A stretch of DNA of 64,000 nucleotides, taken from Aeromicrobium tamlense. GTDB taxonomy: Bacteria > Actinomycetota > Actinomycetes > Propionibacteriales > Nocardioidaceae. Under the pieces are notes generated by a model. That model worked only from the letters and a program-made list of their open reading frames with translations, was not told where the DNA came from and did no database searches. Below are positions 23,702-32,568 of this stretch, one piece after another; positions within the stretch are counted from its first letter, which is position 1; every line of letters begins with the position of its first letter. The position numbers and the translations under genes are program-made. The stretch spans positions 1,426,001 through 1,490,000 of the forward strand of contig NZ_JACBZN010000001.1 in NCBI RefSeq assembly GCF_013408555.1, read 5' to 3'.

Positions 23702-25597
23702 TCAGAACGCGACGGGGTCGATCTGGATCCGCACCGGCGGCTCCTTGGCCGCGCTGCGCTCGGCCGCGAGCTGCTTGAGCACGGTGGCGAGGGCGAGACC
23801 TTCGCGGCGGGGCACGCGCAGGATGAGTCGCTCGCGGCCGGGCTCGACCGGCACGGGGCCGAGCACGTCGACGAACGCGGGCCAGTCCCGCTTCGCGAGG
23901 ACGCCGATGACGTCCTCGGGTCCGTCGACGGTGGCGAGCCGGCCCACGGGCGGGAGGTGTGTCTCGGCACGGTCGGTGAGCTCGCGCGCCGCGACCGTGA
24001 CCGGATCGGCGCGCACGAGCGCCTGCAGGACCGTGGAGTCCCCCACCGCGACGGCTCGCGCGCCGAACGCCGCCAGGGCGAGCGCGTTGAACCAGCGGCG
24101 GTGCGACTCCTCGACGACGCGGACGTCGTCGCGGCCGAGCATGAGCCACGTGTCGAGCAGCACGACCACCGCGTAGCCACCGGAGACCGTGGGCTCGGCG
24201 CCGGGCGTGGCGAGGACGAGCGGTGAGCCGTCGCCCTCGACGTGGTCGAGCACGGCGCTGCCGCCGGAGGTCAGCACCGTGCGGTCGGGGAACGCTGCCC
24301 CGAACTCCTCGGCGGTGCGCAGCTGCCCGACCACGGGGGCGCGCAGGCGGGTGCCGCCGCACTCGCCGCAGCGCCAGGCCGGGACCTCGGTGGCGCACCA
24401 GCGGCACACGAGTGGGGCGTCGGCGCGGTGCTGCAGGAGCGGGCCGTGGCACTGCGGGCACGTGGCCGGCGTGCGGCAGTCCTGGCATGCCAGCGACGTG
24501 CGGTAGCCACGACGAGGCACCTGGACCAGCACCGGGCCCTCGGCGTTGCGGACGGCCTGGAACACGGCCGCGGGCAGCCGGGCCGCGGCCGCACCGTGCT
24601 CGGTGCCGTCGGTGACCTCGACGAGCGGCCACTCGCGGCGCCGTGAGGACTGGTCGGCGACGATCTCGGCGCACCAGCCCTGCTGGACGAGTGACTGCGC
24701 CTCGGCGGTGCGGGCGTGCCCCGCGATGAGGACGCCCGCACCGGCCTCGATGGCGCGGGTGAGCAGCACCTCGCGGGTGTGCGGGTACGGCGCTCGCGGC
24801 TCGGCGTGCAGATCGTCGCCGTCGTCCCAGATCACGACGAGGCCCAGGTCCTTCACCGGTGCGTAGGCGGCGCCCCGGGTGCCCAGCACGACCCGGACCT
24901 CGCCGCGCGTGACGCGCAGGAAGCTGCGGTAGCGCGCGGCCGGCTTGTCGGCCGCGGTGAGCACGACGTGGGCGTCCGGTCCGAGCGCCTCGGCGAAGAC
25001 CTCGTGCCAGCGGGTGGCGTCGCGGACGTCGGGGACGCAGACCACCGCTCCACGACCCGATCGGACGACGGCGGAGACCGCCTCCGCGACGGCGCGCTCG
25101 GGCTCGTGGCGCGGCAGCACGTTGAGCACCGCACGCGGCGACTCCCCCTTCGCGAGGGCCTCGACGAACGTCGCACCGTGCAGGTAGGCGTGCCACGAGG
25201 CGCTGCCGATGTCGGGCGGCGTGGGCGCGGGGTCGGACGGCGGGTGCGCCTCGGCCCGCGCATGGCGCGGCGGGATCGCGAGCCTCAGGACGTCGGCGAC
25301 GGTGCCGGCGTAGCGGTCGGCCAGCGTGCGGGCCAGGTGGGCCGTCTGGGGCGCGAGGACGGGCTCGGAGGAGACGACCTTGGCGACCTGGGCGAGCTTG
25401 CCCTCGTGCTCGGAGCCGTCGGCCAGCTCGAGGACGAAGCCGTCGACCAGCCGTCCCGCGAAGCGCACCTTGACCCGGCAGCCGGGGACGACGCCGTCGG
25501 CCAGCTCGTCGGGAACCGCGTAGTCGAACGGGCGGTCGAGATGCGACAGCGGCGTGTCGACGAGGATCCTCGCGACACGCCGCTGTGCTTCACTCAC
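23702..25597 (-). CDS. priA: PriA-like primosomal protein without helicase motifs
   Basis: 631 aa homologue of the replication-restart protein PriA. The N-terminal DNA-binding domain (VARILVDTPLSHLDRPFDYAVP) and the zinc region are intact: LACQDCRTPATCPQCHGPL and VCRWCATEVPAWRCGECGG supply eight cysteines. The ATPase motifs are lost: where GxTGSGKT is expected the protein reads YLHGATFVEALAKGESPR, and the DEEH box is replaced by VIWDDGDDLHAEP. Actinobacterial PriA is known to lack these motifs, so it probably acts as a structural primosome factor. TAGAAC is six bases before the GTG start. Confidence 0.9.
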   Translation of the reverse strand: MSEAQRRVARILVDTPLSHLDRPFDYAVPDELADGVVPGCRVKVRFAGRLVDGFVLELADGSEHEGKLAQVAKVVSSEPVLAPQTAHLARTLADRYAGTVADVLRLAIPPRHARAEAHPPSDPAPTPPDIGSASWHAYLHGATFVEALAKGESPRAVLNVLPRHEPERAVAEAVSAVVRSGRGAVVCVPDVRDATRWHEVFAEALGPDAHVVLTAADKPAARYRSFLRVTRGEVRVVLGTRGAAYAPVKDLGLVVIWDDGDDLHAEPRAPYPHTREVLLTRAIEAGAGVLIAGHARTAEAQSLVQQGWCAEIVADQSSRRREWPLVEVTDGTEHGAAAARLPAAVFQAVRNAEGPVLVQVPRRGYRTSLACQDCRTPATCPQCHGPLLQHRADAPLVCRWCATEVPAWRCGECGGTRLRAPVVGQLRTAEEFGAAFPDRTVLTSGGSAVLDHVEGDGSPLVLATPGAEPTVSGGYAVVVLLDTWLMLGRDDVRVVEESHRRWFNALALAAFGARAVAVGDSTVLQALVRADPVTVAARELTDRAETHLPPVGRLATVDGPEDVIGVLAKRDWPAFVDVLGPVPVEPGRERLILRVPRREGLALATVLKQLAAERSAAKEPPVRIQIDPVAF

Positions 25598-25629
25598 TCG
25601 GCTGTTCTACCAGCCGGAGCTGACATCGC

Positions 25630-26817
25630 TCACACCCCGGCGGCGGCGCGCAGGGCGTCGGCGCGGTCGGTGCTCTCCCACGGCAGGCCGGGGCGGCCGA
25701 AGTGACCGTAGGCGGCCGTCTCGGCGTAGATCGGGCGCAGCAGGTCGAGGTCGCGGACGATCGCGGCGGGGCGCAGGTCGAAGACCTCGAGGACCGCCTG
25801 ACGGATCGTGTCCACGGGGACGACCTCGGTGCCGAACGTGTCGACGTAGAAGCCGACCGGGTGGGCCACGCCGATCGCGTACGCGACCTGGACCTCGGCC
25901 TTGGTGGCCAGACCCGAGGCGACGATGTTCTTGGCGACCCAGCGCATCGCGTAGGCGGCCGAGCGGTCGACCTTGCTCGGATCCTTGCCGCTGAAGGCGC
26001 CGCCGCCGTGACGGGCGTAGCCACCGTAGGTGTCGACGATGATCTTGCGGCCGGTCAGGCCCGCGTCGCCCATGGGGCCGCCGATGACGAACTTGCCCGT
26101 GGGGTTGATGTGCGACTTGTAGCTCGACGCGTCGATGTCGTACTGGCTCAGCACCTCGTCGATGACGTGCTTCTTCAGGTCGGACGGGAGCTGGTGCTCG
26201 AGGTCGACGCCCTCCTCGTGCTGCGTGGAGATGACGATCGCCTCGACGCGGACGGGCTTGTCGTCGTCGTCGTACTCGATGGTGACCTGGGTCTTGCCGT
26301 CGGGACGCAGGTACGGGAGCGTGCCGTCCTTGCGGACCTTGGTGAGCTGCTCGGAGAGGCGGTGCGCGATCGTGATCGGCAGCGGCATCAGCTCGGGGGT
26401 CTCGTCGCAGGCGAAGCCGAACATGAGGCCCTGGTCGCCGGCGCCCTGGAGGTCGAGCGGGTCGGTGGCGCCGCCGAGGCGGGCCTCCTCGGCCTTGTCG
26501 ACGCCCTGCGCGATGTCGGGCGACTGCGCGTCGAGGGTGACCTGCACCGCGCAGGACTCGCCGTCGAAGCCCTTCGTGGAGGAGTCGTAGCCGATCTCGA
26601 GCACCCGGTCGCGCGCGATCCGCGCGATGTCGGCGTACGCCTCGGTGGTGACCTCGCCGCCGACGAGCACGAGGCCCGTGGTCACGAACGTCTCCGCGGC
26701 GACGCGGCTCTTCGGGTCCTGCGCGAGGAGGGCGTCGAGGATGCTGTCGCTGATCTGGTCGGCGATCTTGTCCGGGTGACCCTCGGTCACGGACTCCGAG
26801 GTGAAAAGACGGCTCAC
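25630..26817 (-). CDS. metK: S-adenosylmethionine synthetase
   Basis: Makes SAM from methionine and ATP. 395 aa. Seen: [20 protein letters not shown] at the N-terminus (ATP/metal binding), [20 protein letters not shown], the signature region [18 protein letters not shown], and [19 protein letters not shown] with catalytic Lys and Asp residues. GTG start after GAGAGG. No SAM riboswitch is present in the 78 bases before it. Confidence 0.98.
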   Translation of the reverse strand: MSRLFTSESVTEGHPDKIADQISDSILDALLAQDPKSRVAAETFVTTGLVLVGGEVTTEAYADIARIARDRVLEIGYDSSTKGFDGESCAVQVTLDAQSPDIAQGVDKAEEARLGGATDPLDLQGAGDQGLMFGFACDETPELMPLPITIAHRLSEQLTKVRKDGTLPYLRPDGKTQVTIEYDDDDKPVRVEAIVISTQHEEGVDLEHQLPSDLKKHVIDEVLSQYDIDASSYKSHINPTGKFVIGGPMGDAGLTGRKIIVDTYGGYARHGGGAFSGKDPSKVDRSAAYAMRWVAKNIVASGLATKAEVQVAYAIGVAHPVGFYVDTFGTEVVPVDTIRQAVLEVFDLRPAAIVRDLDLLRPIYAETAAYGHFGRPGLPWESTDRADALRAAAGV

Positions 26818-26895
26818 GGTTACCTCTCTGGCTGATGGACTACGACGTGCTGGACGTCGTGACGACTGTAGTGGGCGGGTGGTGACGGGGCCCGT

Positions 26896-28098
26896 TCATT
26901 CCACGCGTTGGACGACCGCGTCCCAGATCGCGTGGGCGATCTCGGCCTTCGCTGCGCGGGGCACCGGGTGCTCGGCACCCTCGGCCGTGAGGATCGTGAC
27001 CTCGTTGTCGGGCTGGCCGAACGTGCGCTCGGAGCCGACGTCGTTGACGACCAGCAGGTCGCAGCCCTTGCGCGCCATCTTGGCGCGGGCGTGGTCGAGG
27101 ACCGACCCGTTGGCGTCGCCGGTCTCGGCAGCGAACCCGACGATCACGGGCGAGCGACCGGAACGGGTGCGCACGAGCTCGACGAGGATGTCGGGGTTCT
27201 CGGTGAGCTCGATCGTGGGGGCGACGCCGTCGGCCTGCTTCTTGATCTTGGCGTCGGCGAAGGCGGTGGGCCGGAAGTCGGCCGGGGCGGCGGCCATGAC
27301 GACGGCGTCGGCGGACTCGGCGGCCTTGAGCACGGCCTCGCGGAGCTCGGCAGTGGTGACGACGCGGACGACGTCGACGCCCGCGGGCACGGGGACCGAG
27401 ACGTTGGCGGCGACCAGGGTGACGGTGGCGCCGCGGGCGAGCGCCGCCTCGGCGAGGGCGATGCCCTGGCGGCCGGACGAGCGGTTGCCGAGGAACCGGA
27501 CCGGATCGAGGAACTCGCGGGTGCCGCCGGCCGAGACGACCACGTGCTGGCCGGCGAGATCGTGCGGGCGACCCTGGAGGACCTGCTGGCAGATCGCGAA
27601 GATCGCGTCGGGCTCGGGCAGCCGGCCCGGGCCGGTGTCGGCGCCGGTGAGACGGCCCGAGTCGGGCTCGATCACCAGGACGCCGCGATCGCGCAGCGTG
27701 GCGACGTTGGCGACCGTGGCGGGGTGCTCCCACATCTCGGTGTGCATGGCCGGGGCCATGACCACCGGACAGCGGGCGGTGAGCAGCGTGTTCGTGAGCA
27801 GGTCGTCGGCCAGGCCGTGCGCGGCGCGCGCCAGCGTGTTGGCCGTGGCCGGGACGACCACCACGAGGTCGGCCGTCTGGCCGAGCTTGACGTGGGGCAC
27901 CTCGGGGACGTTCTCGAAGACCCCCGTCTGCACGGGGTTCCCGGAGAGGGCCTCCCACGTGGGGGCGCCGACGAACTCCAGCGCCGACTCGGTGGGCACG
28001 ACGCGGACGTCGTGCCCCGCCTCGGTGAAGAGTCGCAGCAGCAGCGCCGCCTTGTAGGCGGCGACGCCGCCGGTGACCCCGAGGACGATGCGACTCAT
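26896..28098 (-). CDS. coaBC: bifunctional phosphopantothenoylcysteine decarboxylase / phosphopantothenate-cysteine ligase
   Basis: Steps two and three of coenzyme A synthesis from phosphopantothenate. 400 aa. The N-terminal CoaC flavoprotein has VLGVTGGVAAYKAALLLR, the active-site APAMHTEMWEHPA and VVVPATANTLARAAHGLADD. The C-terminal CoaB half begins near residue 185 (VVVSAGGTREFLDPVRFL) with GNRSSGRQGIALAE and KKQADGVAPTIEL. It lies between rpoZ and metK as in most actinobacteria. Confidence 0.96.
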   Translation of the reverse strand: MSRIVLGVTGGVAAYKAALLLRLFTEAGHDVRVVPTESALEFVGAPTWEALSGNPVQTGVFENVPEVPHVKLGQTADLVVVVPATANTLARAAHGLADDLLTNTLLTARCPVVMAPAMHTEMWEHPATVANVATLRDRGVLVIEPDSGRLTGADTGPGRLPEPDAIFAICQQVLQGRPHDLAGQHVVVSAGGTREFLDPVRFLGNRSSGRQGIALAEAALARGATVTLVAANVSVPVPAGVDVVRVVTTAELREAVLKAAESADAVVMAAAPADFRPTAFADAKIKKQADGVAPTIELTENPDILVELVRTRSGRSPVIVGFAAETGDANGSVLDHARAKMARKGCDLLVVNDVGSERTFGQPDNEVTILTAEGAEHPVPRAAKAEIAHAIWDAVVQRVE

Positions 28099-28109
28099 CG
28101 CCGGAAGGC

Positions 28110-28406
28110 TCAGGCCTCGGTGGGGGTCTCGGTCGCGACGGCGTCGGCCGGCACGTCCTCGACGGTCAGCAGGCCGGCGTTGATCTCGCGCAGCGCGATC
28201 GACAGCGGCTTCTCCTGGACCTCGGTCTCCAGCAGGGGGCCGACGTACTCGAGCAGGCCCTCGCCCAGCTGGGAGTAGTAGGCGTTGATCTGGCGGGCGC
28301 GCTTGGCGCTGTAGAGGACCAGCTTGTACTTGGAGTCCGCCTTCTCGAGCAGGTCGTCGATCGGCGGGTTGGTGATGCCTTCGGCGGCAGAACGTGTCGT
28401 GGACAC
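28110..28406 (-). CDS. rpoZ: RNA polymerase omega subunit
   Basis: 98 aa. [34 protein letters not shown] is the conserved core (residues ~11-44) that clasps the beta' C-terminus. The C-terminal tail ([15 protein letters not shown]) is variable. It stands between gmk and coaBC. Confidence 0.97.
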   Translation of the reverse strand: MSTTRSAAEGITNPPIDDLLEKADSKYKLVLYSAKRARQINAYYSQLGEGLLEYVGPLLETEVQEKPLSIALREINAGLLTVEDVPADAVATETPTEA

Positions 28407-28431
28407 TCAGAATCTCCAGAAGTTTCGAGGT

Positions 28432-29013
28432 TCACCCGGCAGGGTCGGCTGGCGGGCGTGATCTGAACAAGTCTACCAACTCGCGCCCCGCTTCCTCGAC
28501 TTCGGTGTTGACGATGGTGGTGTCGAACTCCGACACCGCCGCCAGCTCCTCGCGTGCGGTGGCCAGGCGGCGCTCGCGCTCGGCCTCGGTCTCGGTGCCG
28601 CGTCCGACGAGGCGGCTGACCAGCTCGTCCCAGCTGGGCGGGGCCAGGAAGACGAGGTAGGCCTCGGGCAGGGCCTCGCGCACCTGACGGGCGCCCTGCA
28701 GGTCGATCTCGAGCAGCACCGACTCCCCCTGCGCCAGCTTCCTCTCCACGGGCGCGCGCGGGGTGCCGTAGCGGTTGACGCCGTGGACGGTGGCCCACTC
28801 GAGCAGGCCGTCGTTGTCGACGAGCCGGTCGAACTCCTCGGGCGAGACGAAGTGGTAGTGCGTGCCGTCGACCTCGCCGGGGCGCGGCGGGCGCGTGGTC
28901 GCCGACACCGACATGGCGATCTCGGGGTGGTGCTCGCGGATCCAGGCCGCGACGGTGCCCTTGCCGACCGCGGTGGGTCCGGCGAGGACGATGAGCCGGC
29001 CGCGCTCAGCCAC
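28432..29013 (-). CDS. gmk: guanylate kinase
   Basis: Phosphorylates GMP to GDP. 193 aa. P-loop [10 protein letters not shown] at residues 12-21, GMP-binding region [20 protein letters not shown], and [18 protein letters not shown]. The start overlaps the mihF 3' end by eight bases, so gmk is coupled to mihF. Confidence 0.97.
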   Translation of the reverse strand: MAERGRLIVLAGPTAVGKGTVAAWIREHHPEIAMSVSATTRPPRPGEVDGTHYHFVSPEEFDRLVDNDGLLEWATVHGVNRYGTPRAPVERKLAQGESVLLEIDLQGARQVREALPEAYLVFLAPPSWDELVSRLVGRGTETEAERERRLATAREELAAVSEFDTTIVNTEVEEAGRELVDLFRSRPPADPAG

Positions 29014-29326
29014 GGCGACTGATCTCGGCCACGAGCCCCTTGGCCTGGTTGGTACCCAGGCCGCGCAGGCGCCGGCTCTCGGCGATGTTCAGCTCGGCCA
29101 TGATCTGCTGCGCGGTGAGCTTGCCGATGCCGGGGATGCTCTGGAGCAGGTCGAGGACCTTGATCTTGGCGACGGCCTCGTTGCGCTTGGCCTCGGCCAG
29201 CACGTCGGCGATGCTGGCGCCGGAGTGCCGCAGGCGGTTCTTCACCTCGGCGCGCACCTGGCGCGCGGCGGCGGCCTTGGCCAGCGCCGCTCGGCGCTGC
29301 TCGTCGGTCAGTTCGGGAAGTGCCAT
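29006..29326 (-). CDS. mihF: actinobacterial integration host factor
   Basis: Small nucleoid-associated DNA-binding protein (mIHF/sIHF), unrelated in sequence to proteobacterial IHF. 106 aa. [24 protein letters not shown] leads into the core HTLS-type region here [14 protein letters not shown], then [17 protein letters not shown], a helix-hairpin-helix-like motif with PGIGK, and [15 protein letters not shown]. The position next to gmk is conserved. A lipoprotein gene lies seven bases upstream on the same strand and its promoter probably drives mihF too. Confidence 0.95.
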   Translation of the reverse strand: MALPELTDEQRRAALAKAAAARQVRAEVKNRLRHSGASIADVLAEAKRNEAVAKIKVLDLLQSIPGIGKLTAQQIMAELNIAESRRLRGLGTNQAKGLVAEISRRG

Positions 29327-29333
29327 GGTCTCC

Positions 29334-29765
29334 TCACTTCTTCGACAGGTCGATGCCGCACTCGTCGTGCACGTGCTCGACCACGTCCTCGCGTTCGGCC
29401 TTGGTGTCGTTGAAGGCCTCGTGGGCGGCGGTGATCTGGTCGATGTCCTGCTTGGACAGCGCGTTCACCTTCACCTCGTCCTTCATGTCCTCCAGCGCCA
29501 GGCCGGACGTGCGGTGCGCGATGACGACCTTCTTGGTCGACACGGCGATCGACTTCCACTCCTTCTTCACGTCGGCCGGCGCGACGCGCGAGATCTTCGT
29601 CGTGACGTCGGCGTAGGTGGAGAAGGCGGCGTCGCTCTGCTCGCCGAAGGTGGCCAGCGGCTCGCGCCCCGCGTCGACCGCGTCGCAGTACGGTCCCCCG
29701 CCCGAGCAGCCCGCCAGGGTCGCGAGACCGAGGACCACGGACAGCAGCAGGGAGGGTCGTCGCAC
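29334..29765 (-). CDS. putative lipoprotein, 143 aa
   Basis: An Arg-containing N-terminus, hydrophobic stretch (LLLSVVLGLATL) and lipobox LAGC at residues 17-20 mark it for lipid modification at Cys20. The mature part is charged and helical (DVKKEWKSIAVSTKKVV, AEREDVVEHVHDECGIDLSKK) with a further cysteine near each end (YCDAV and DECGID) that could form a disulfide. Family not recognised. TAACCT lies six bases before the GTG start. It is seven bases before mihF and separates it from the divergent sigma factor gene. Confidence 0.75.
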   Translation of the reverse strand: MRRPSLLLSVVLGLATLAGCSGGGPYCDAVDAGREPLATFGEQSDAAFSTYADVTTKISRVAPADVKKEWKSIAVSTKKVVIAHRTSGLALEDMKDEVKVNALSKQDIDQITAAHEAFNDTKAEREDVVEHVHDECGIDLSKK

Positions 29766-29860
29766 CCCGACAGGTTACTAGCGCGAGCCCTCGCTCCAGC
29801 GGTCCGTGCGCCGCGTGTATCAGCGCGTCCTCTTCCTGCCTCGTCTCGGATGTGCGCACA

Positions 29861-30469
29861 ATGAACTTCGTGACCAGTGAGAAGTCACCCGAACCAGCAG
29901 CTCCCGACGAGGGCCCGTGGATTCGCTCCGGCGAGGCCTTCGCCCGCTGGCGTGACGGGGACCGTGGAGCGATCGACGACCTCGTCCGGGAGATGACCCC
30001 CGTGCTGTGGCACGTCGTGCGGGCGTACCGCCTCGACGAGGACGTCTGCGAGGACGTCATCCAGTTCACCTGGCTGACCCTCGTGCGCAAGGCCGACGCC
30101 GTGGAGAACCCCCGCGCGGTGTCGTCCTGGCTCATCATCACGGCCCGGCGCCAGGCGTGGCGGGTCGCCTCACGGAACCGGCGCGAGGACCCGGCCGACG
30201 ACGAGCTGCTCGCTCCCGTCCTGCCCAGCTCCCCCGCCGCCGAGTCCGAGGCGGTCGAGGCCGACGAGAGCCACCGGCTGTGGTCGGCGGTCGCCCAGCT
30301 CAACGAGCGCTGTCAGCGCCTGCTGCGGGTGATCGCCTTCGACGACCGTCCCGACTACCAGCACATCTCCGAGGACCTGGGCATGCCCGTGGGCAGCATC
30401 GGACCGACGCGTCGGCGCTGCCTCGAGAAGCTCAAGGCCGTCATCTCCGGCGAGGGGGCCACGTCATGA
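29861..30469 (+). CDS. ECF-like sigma-70 family RNA polymerase sigma factor
   Basis: About 202 aa. A sigma2-like region (RDGDRGAIDDLVREMTPVLW, then CEDVIQFTWLTLVRKAD and AVSSWLIITARRQAWRVASR) and a sigma4-like region (LNERCQRLLRVIAFDD, then ISEDLGMPVGSIGPTRRRCLEKL) joined by an acidic linker. First gene of a four-gene operon with a small protein, an S8 protease and a TPR-CHAT protease; its stop overlaps the next start (ATGA). No clear promoter is seen, so autoregulation is untested. Two other in-frame starts (29852 GTG, 29870 GTG) are possible. Confidence 0.88.
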   Translation: MNFVTSEKSPEPAAPDEGPWIRSGEAFARWRDGDRGAIDDLVREMTPVLWHVVRAYRLDEDVCEDVIQFTWLTLVRKADAVENPRAVSSWLIITARRQAWRVASRNRREDPADDELLAPVLPSSPAAESEAVEADESHRLWSAVAQLNERCQRLLRVIAFDDRPDYQHISEDLGMPVGSIGPTRRRCLEKLKAVISGEGATS

Positions 30470-30903
30470 CCGAGCGCGATCCGATCTTCACCGATCTGCG
30501 AGCGATGTACGAGGACCTCGATCCGCCGCCGGCCCACCTGGCCGACGCCATGATCGCGGCCATCGCCGCCGAGAACCTCGACGCCGACTACGAGCTGCTG
30601 AGCCTGTTGGGTCGCAGCACCGAGCTGGTGGGCACCCGGGGCTCGGGCGTCATCACCATCGAGTTCTCCCACGACGAGACGTCCATCCTGCTGCGCGTGG
30701 CCGAGGTCGACGAGACCACCCGCCGCGTGGACGGCTGGGTCACCGGCGCCGGCGCCAGCCACGCCCGCCTCACCGCAGGCGACCAGACCTGGACCGCCGA
30801 CGTCACCGACGGCCGGTTCGAGTTCGAGTCGCTGCCCGCCGGGCTGATCCGCATCTACTTCTCGGGTGACACCGAGCTCGCCACCCCCACCTTCGAGATC
30901 TGA
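30466..30903 (+). CDS. sigma-linked small protein, possible anti-sigma or adaptor, 145 aa
   Basis: No membrane segment or signal peptide. Residues ~1-50 look helical and acidic (PIFTDLRAMYEDLDPPPAHLADAMIAAIAAE), a layout like a short anti-sigma domain. The C-terminal ~90 residues appear to be a beta-sandwich resembling carboxypeptidase-regulatory/Ig-like folds (VDGWVTGAGASHARLTAG, WTADVTDGRFEFESLPAGLIRIYF). Coupled to the sigma gene by ATGA and eight bases before the protease gene. Anti-sigma function is inferred only from position and shape; it could instead be a sensor or adaptor. Confidence 0.7.
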   Translation: MTERDPIFTDLRAMYEDLDPPPAHLADAMIAAIAAENLDADYELLSLLGRSTELVGTRGSGVITIEFSHDETSILLRVAEVDETTRRVDGWVTGAGASHARLTAGDQTWTADVTDGRFEFESLPAGLIRIYFSGDTELATPTFEI

Positions 30904-30911
30904 GGACCCAC

Positions 30912-32561
30912 ATGGCCCCCGAGAACAACGACGAGCGTCGCGTCCCGAGGCTGGAGCAGTTCGACGAGTGGACCCGTCACCGCTCCGTCGCCGAGGAGCA
31001 GGGGAGACTGCTCGCCGCGGAGTCCGGCGCGCAGGTCGACGGCGTCCGCGCCAACGCCACCGCCTACCTCAGCACCCGCCTGCTGATCTCCACCCTGATC
31101 GACGTCGAGGCCGCGATCGAGGTGCTGCGCGAGGCGGCTCGGCCCTTCGACTGGACCGTCGAGGAGGATCCCGACTACCCCCGCATCACGCTGGAGGAGT
31201 CCGAGGAGGAGCGTCGCAGCCGGGTCGAGCGCTACCCGTGGGCCACCGGCTCTCTCGGTCTGGCCCGGGTGATCATCGCCGCGACGCAGAACTCCCCCAC
31301 CCGTCCGCCGGACGCGTGGACCCTGCTTCAGGCGGCGCGTGCCAGCAACCCCGAGGGTGACCTCCTGCGGGGCATCGGTCTCGACCACGTCCTCACGACC
31401 TCCCCGTTGACCCGGGGCAACCCCCTGACGCGGGGCAATCCGCTCACCCGGGGGAACCCGCTCACGCGCGGCAATCCGCTCACGCGCGGCAATCCGCTCA
31501 CGCGGGGGAACTCCTTCGCGATCGAGTCCTACGCCGACCAGGGCAGCGGTGGTCGTCAGCCGGTGGCCTTCGTGGGGCCTGCTCCGGTGCGCAGTCCCGA
31601 CGACCCCGACGCTCCGCGCCGGCCGCGGATCGGCGTGGTCGACACCGGCTGCGGCGAGCACACCTGGTTCACGTCCGCGGTCCACGACGGCTCCGGCCTG
31701 CTGGAGGGCGCGACGATCGGCCGGACCGACGCCGAGAGCGACCCCGAGCGGGTCGGCGACGTATCCGGGCCGCTCGACGGCTCACTCGACGAGGCGTCGG
31801 GACACGGCACCTTCATCGTGGGACTGCTTCACCAGGGCGCTCCCGACGCCGACATCCACTGGTGGCGGCTGCTCGACTCCGACGGCACGACGCCCGAGTC
31901 CGACCTGGCCACGGTGCTCATGCAGATCGCGAAGCTCGTGCGGCTGGGCGACGAGAAGGGACTGGCGCTCGACGTCCTGAATCTCTCGTTCGGCTACTAC
32001 CACGAGACGCCGGTGGACCACCTCTTCGATCCCACGCTCTACGAGATCCTCGCGGCGATCGGCCGCACGGGCACCGTGGTCGTGTGCTCGGCGGGCAACG
32101 ACGCCACCACGCGCCCGATGTTCCCGGCCGCCTTCGCGCCCTGGGACGGTGCGGAGCAGATCGTGAAGCACGATCCGCGCAGCACGCCGATCGTCGCGGT
32201 GGGGGCGCTGAACCCGAACCTCGTGACCGACGCGCTGTACTCGAACGCCGGCCCCTGGATCAGCGTGCACCGGCCGGGATCCTCGCTCGTCAGCACCATG
32301 CCGGCGTTCCAGGGTGGGCTGGAGCCGGTGGCCCGCATCCGCCACGGTCAACGCGACCGCGAGGCGATCGATCCGGACGACTTCCGCGGGGGCTTCGCGG
32401 TGTGGAGCGGCACCTCGTTCGCGGCTCCCGTGTACGCCGCCGAGCTGGCTCGAAGGATCGGTCGACACCTTCCGGCGCCCGACGCCCCGGCCCTGTCGTC
32501 GGAGAAGATCGTGGAGCAGAACACCGCAATCGTGGCCAAGCTGGCAGACGCTCGACCATGA
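30912..32561 (+). CDS. cytoplasmic subtilisin-like (S8) serine protease with PLTRGN repeat linker
   Basis: 549 aa, no signal peptide. Residues 1-160 are a charged region of unknown fold. Residues 165-200 are six perfect PLTRGN repeats. The catalytic domain (about 238-520) has Asp244 (IGVVDTGCG), His298 (ASGHGTFIVG), oxyanion Asn396 (CSAGNDATT) and Ser502 (WSGTSFAAPVY), so the triad is complete. Most S8 enzymes are secreted; this one is not. It is third in the sigma - small protein - S8 - CHAT operon, eight bases before the CHAT start. The repeat linker between the two halves could be an activation or cleavage region; that is inference. Substrate unknown. Confidence 0.92.
   Translation: MAPENNDERRVPRLEQFDEWTRHRSVAEEQGRLLAAESGAQVDGVRANATAYLSTRLLISTLIDVEAAIEVLREAARPFDWTVEEDPDYPRITLEESEEERRSRVERYPWATGSLGLARVIIAATQNSPTRPPDAWTLLQAARASNPEGDLLRGIGLDHVLTTSPLTRGNPLTRGNPLTRGNPLTRGNPLTRGNPLTRGNSFAIESYADQGSGGRQPVAFVGPAPVRSPDDPDAPRRPRIGVVDTGCGEHTWFTSAVHDGSGLLEGATIGRTDAESDPERVGDVSGPLDGSLDEASGHGTFIVGLLHQGAPDADIHWWRLLDSDGTTPESDLATVLMQIAKLVRLGDEKGLALDVLNLSFGYYHETPVDHLFDPTLYEILAAIGRTGTVVVCSAGNDATTRPMFPAAFAPWDGAEQIVKHDPRSTPIVAVGALNPNLVTDALYSNAGPWISVHRPGSSLVSTMPAFQGGLEPVARIRHGQRDREAIDPDDFRGGFAVWSGTSFAAPVYAAELARRIGRHLPAPDAPALSSEKIVEQNTAIVAKLADARP
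31404..31511 (+). repeat. six in-frame 18-bp repeats encoding PLTRGN
   Basis: Six head-to-tail 18-base units, each encoding Pro-Leu-Thr-Arg-Gly-Asn with no amino-acid change, inside the S8 protease gene. The DNA units differ at synonymous positions (Leu TTG/CTG/CTC, Thr ACC/ACG, Arg CGG/CGC, Asn AAC/AAT); only units four and five are identical. The peptide therefore appears to be under selection while copies arise by duplication. Confidence 0.97.
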
Positions 32562-32568
32562 TGAAGGC

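Noticed and set aside
26818-26895. Possible SAM riboswitch before metK
   Set aside because: The gap is only 78 bases and shows none of the conserved SAM-aptamer blocks; a short ordinary leader is enough.
31404-31511. Direct repeats considered as a CRISPR or intergenic satellite
   Set aside because: Units are 18 bases, contiguous without spacers, in frame and synonymously varied within a protease gene.
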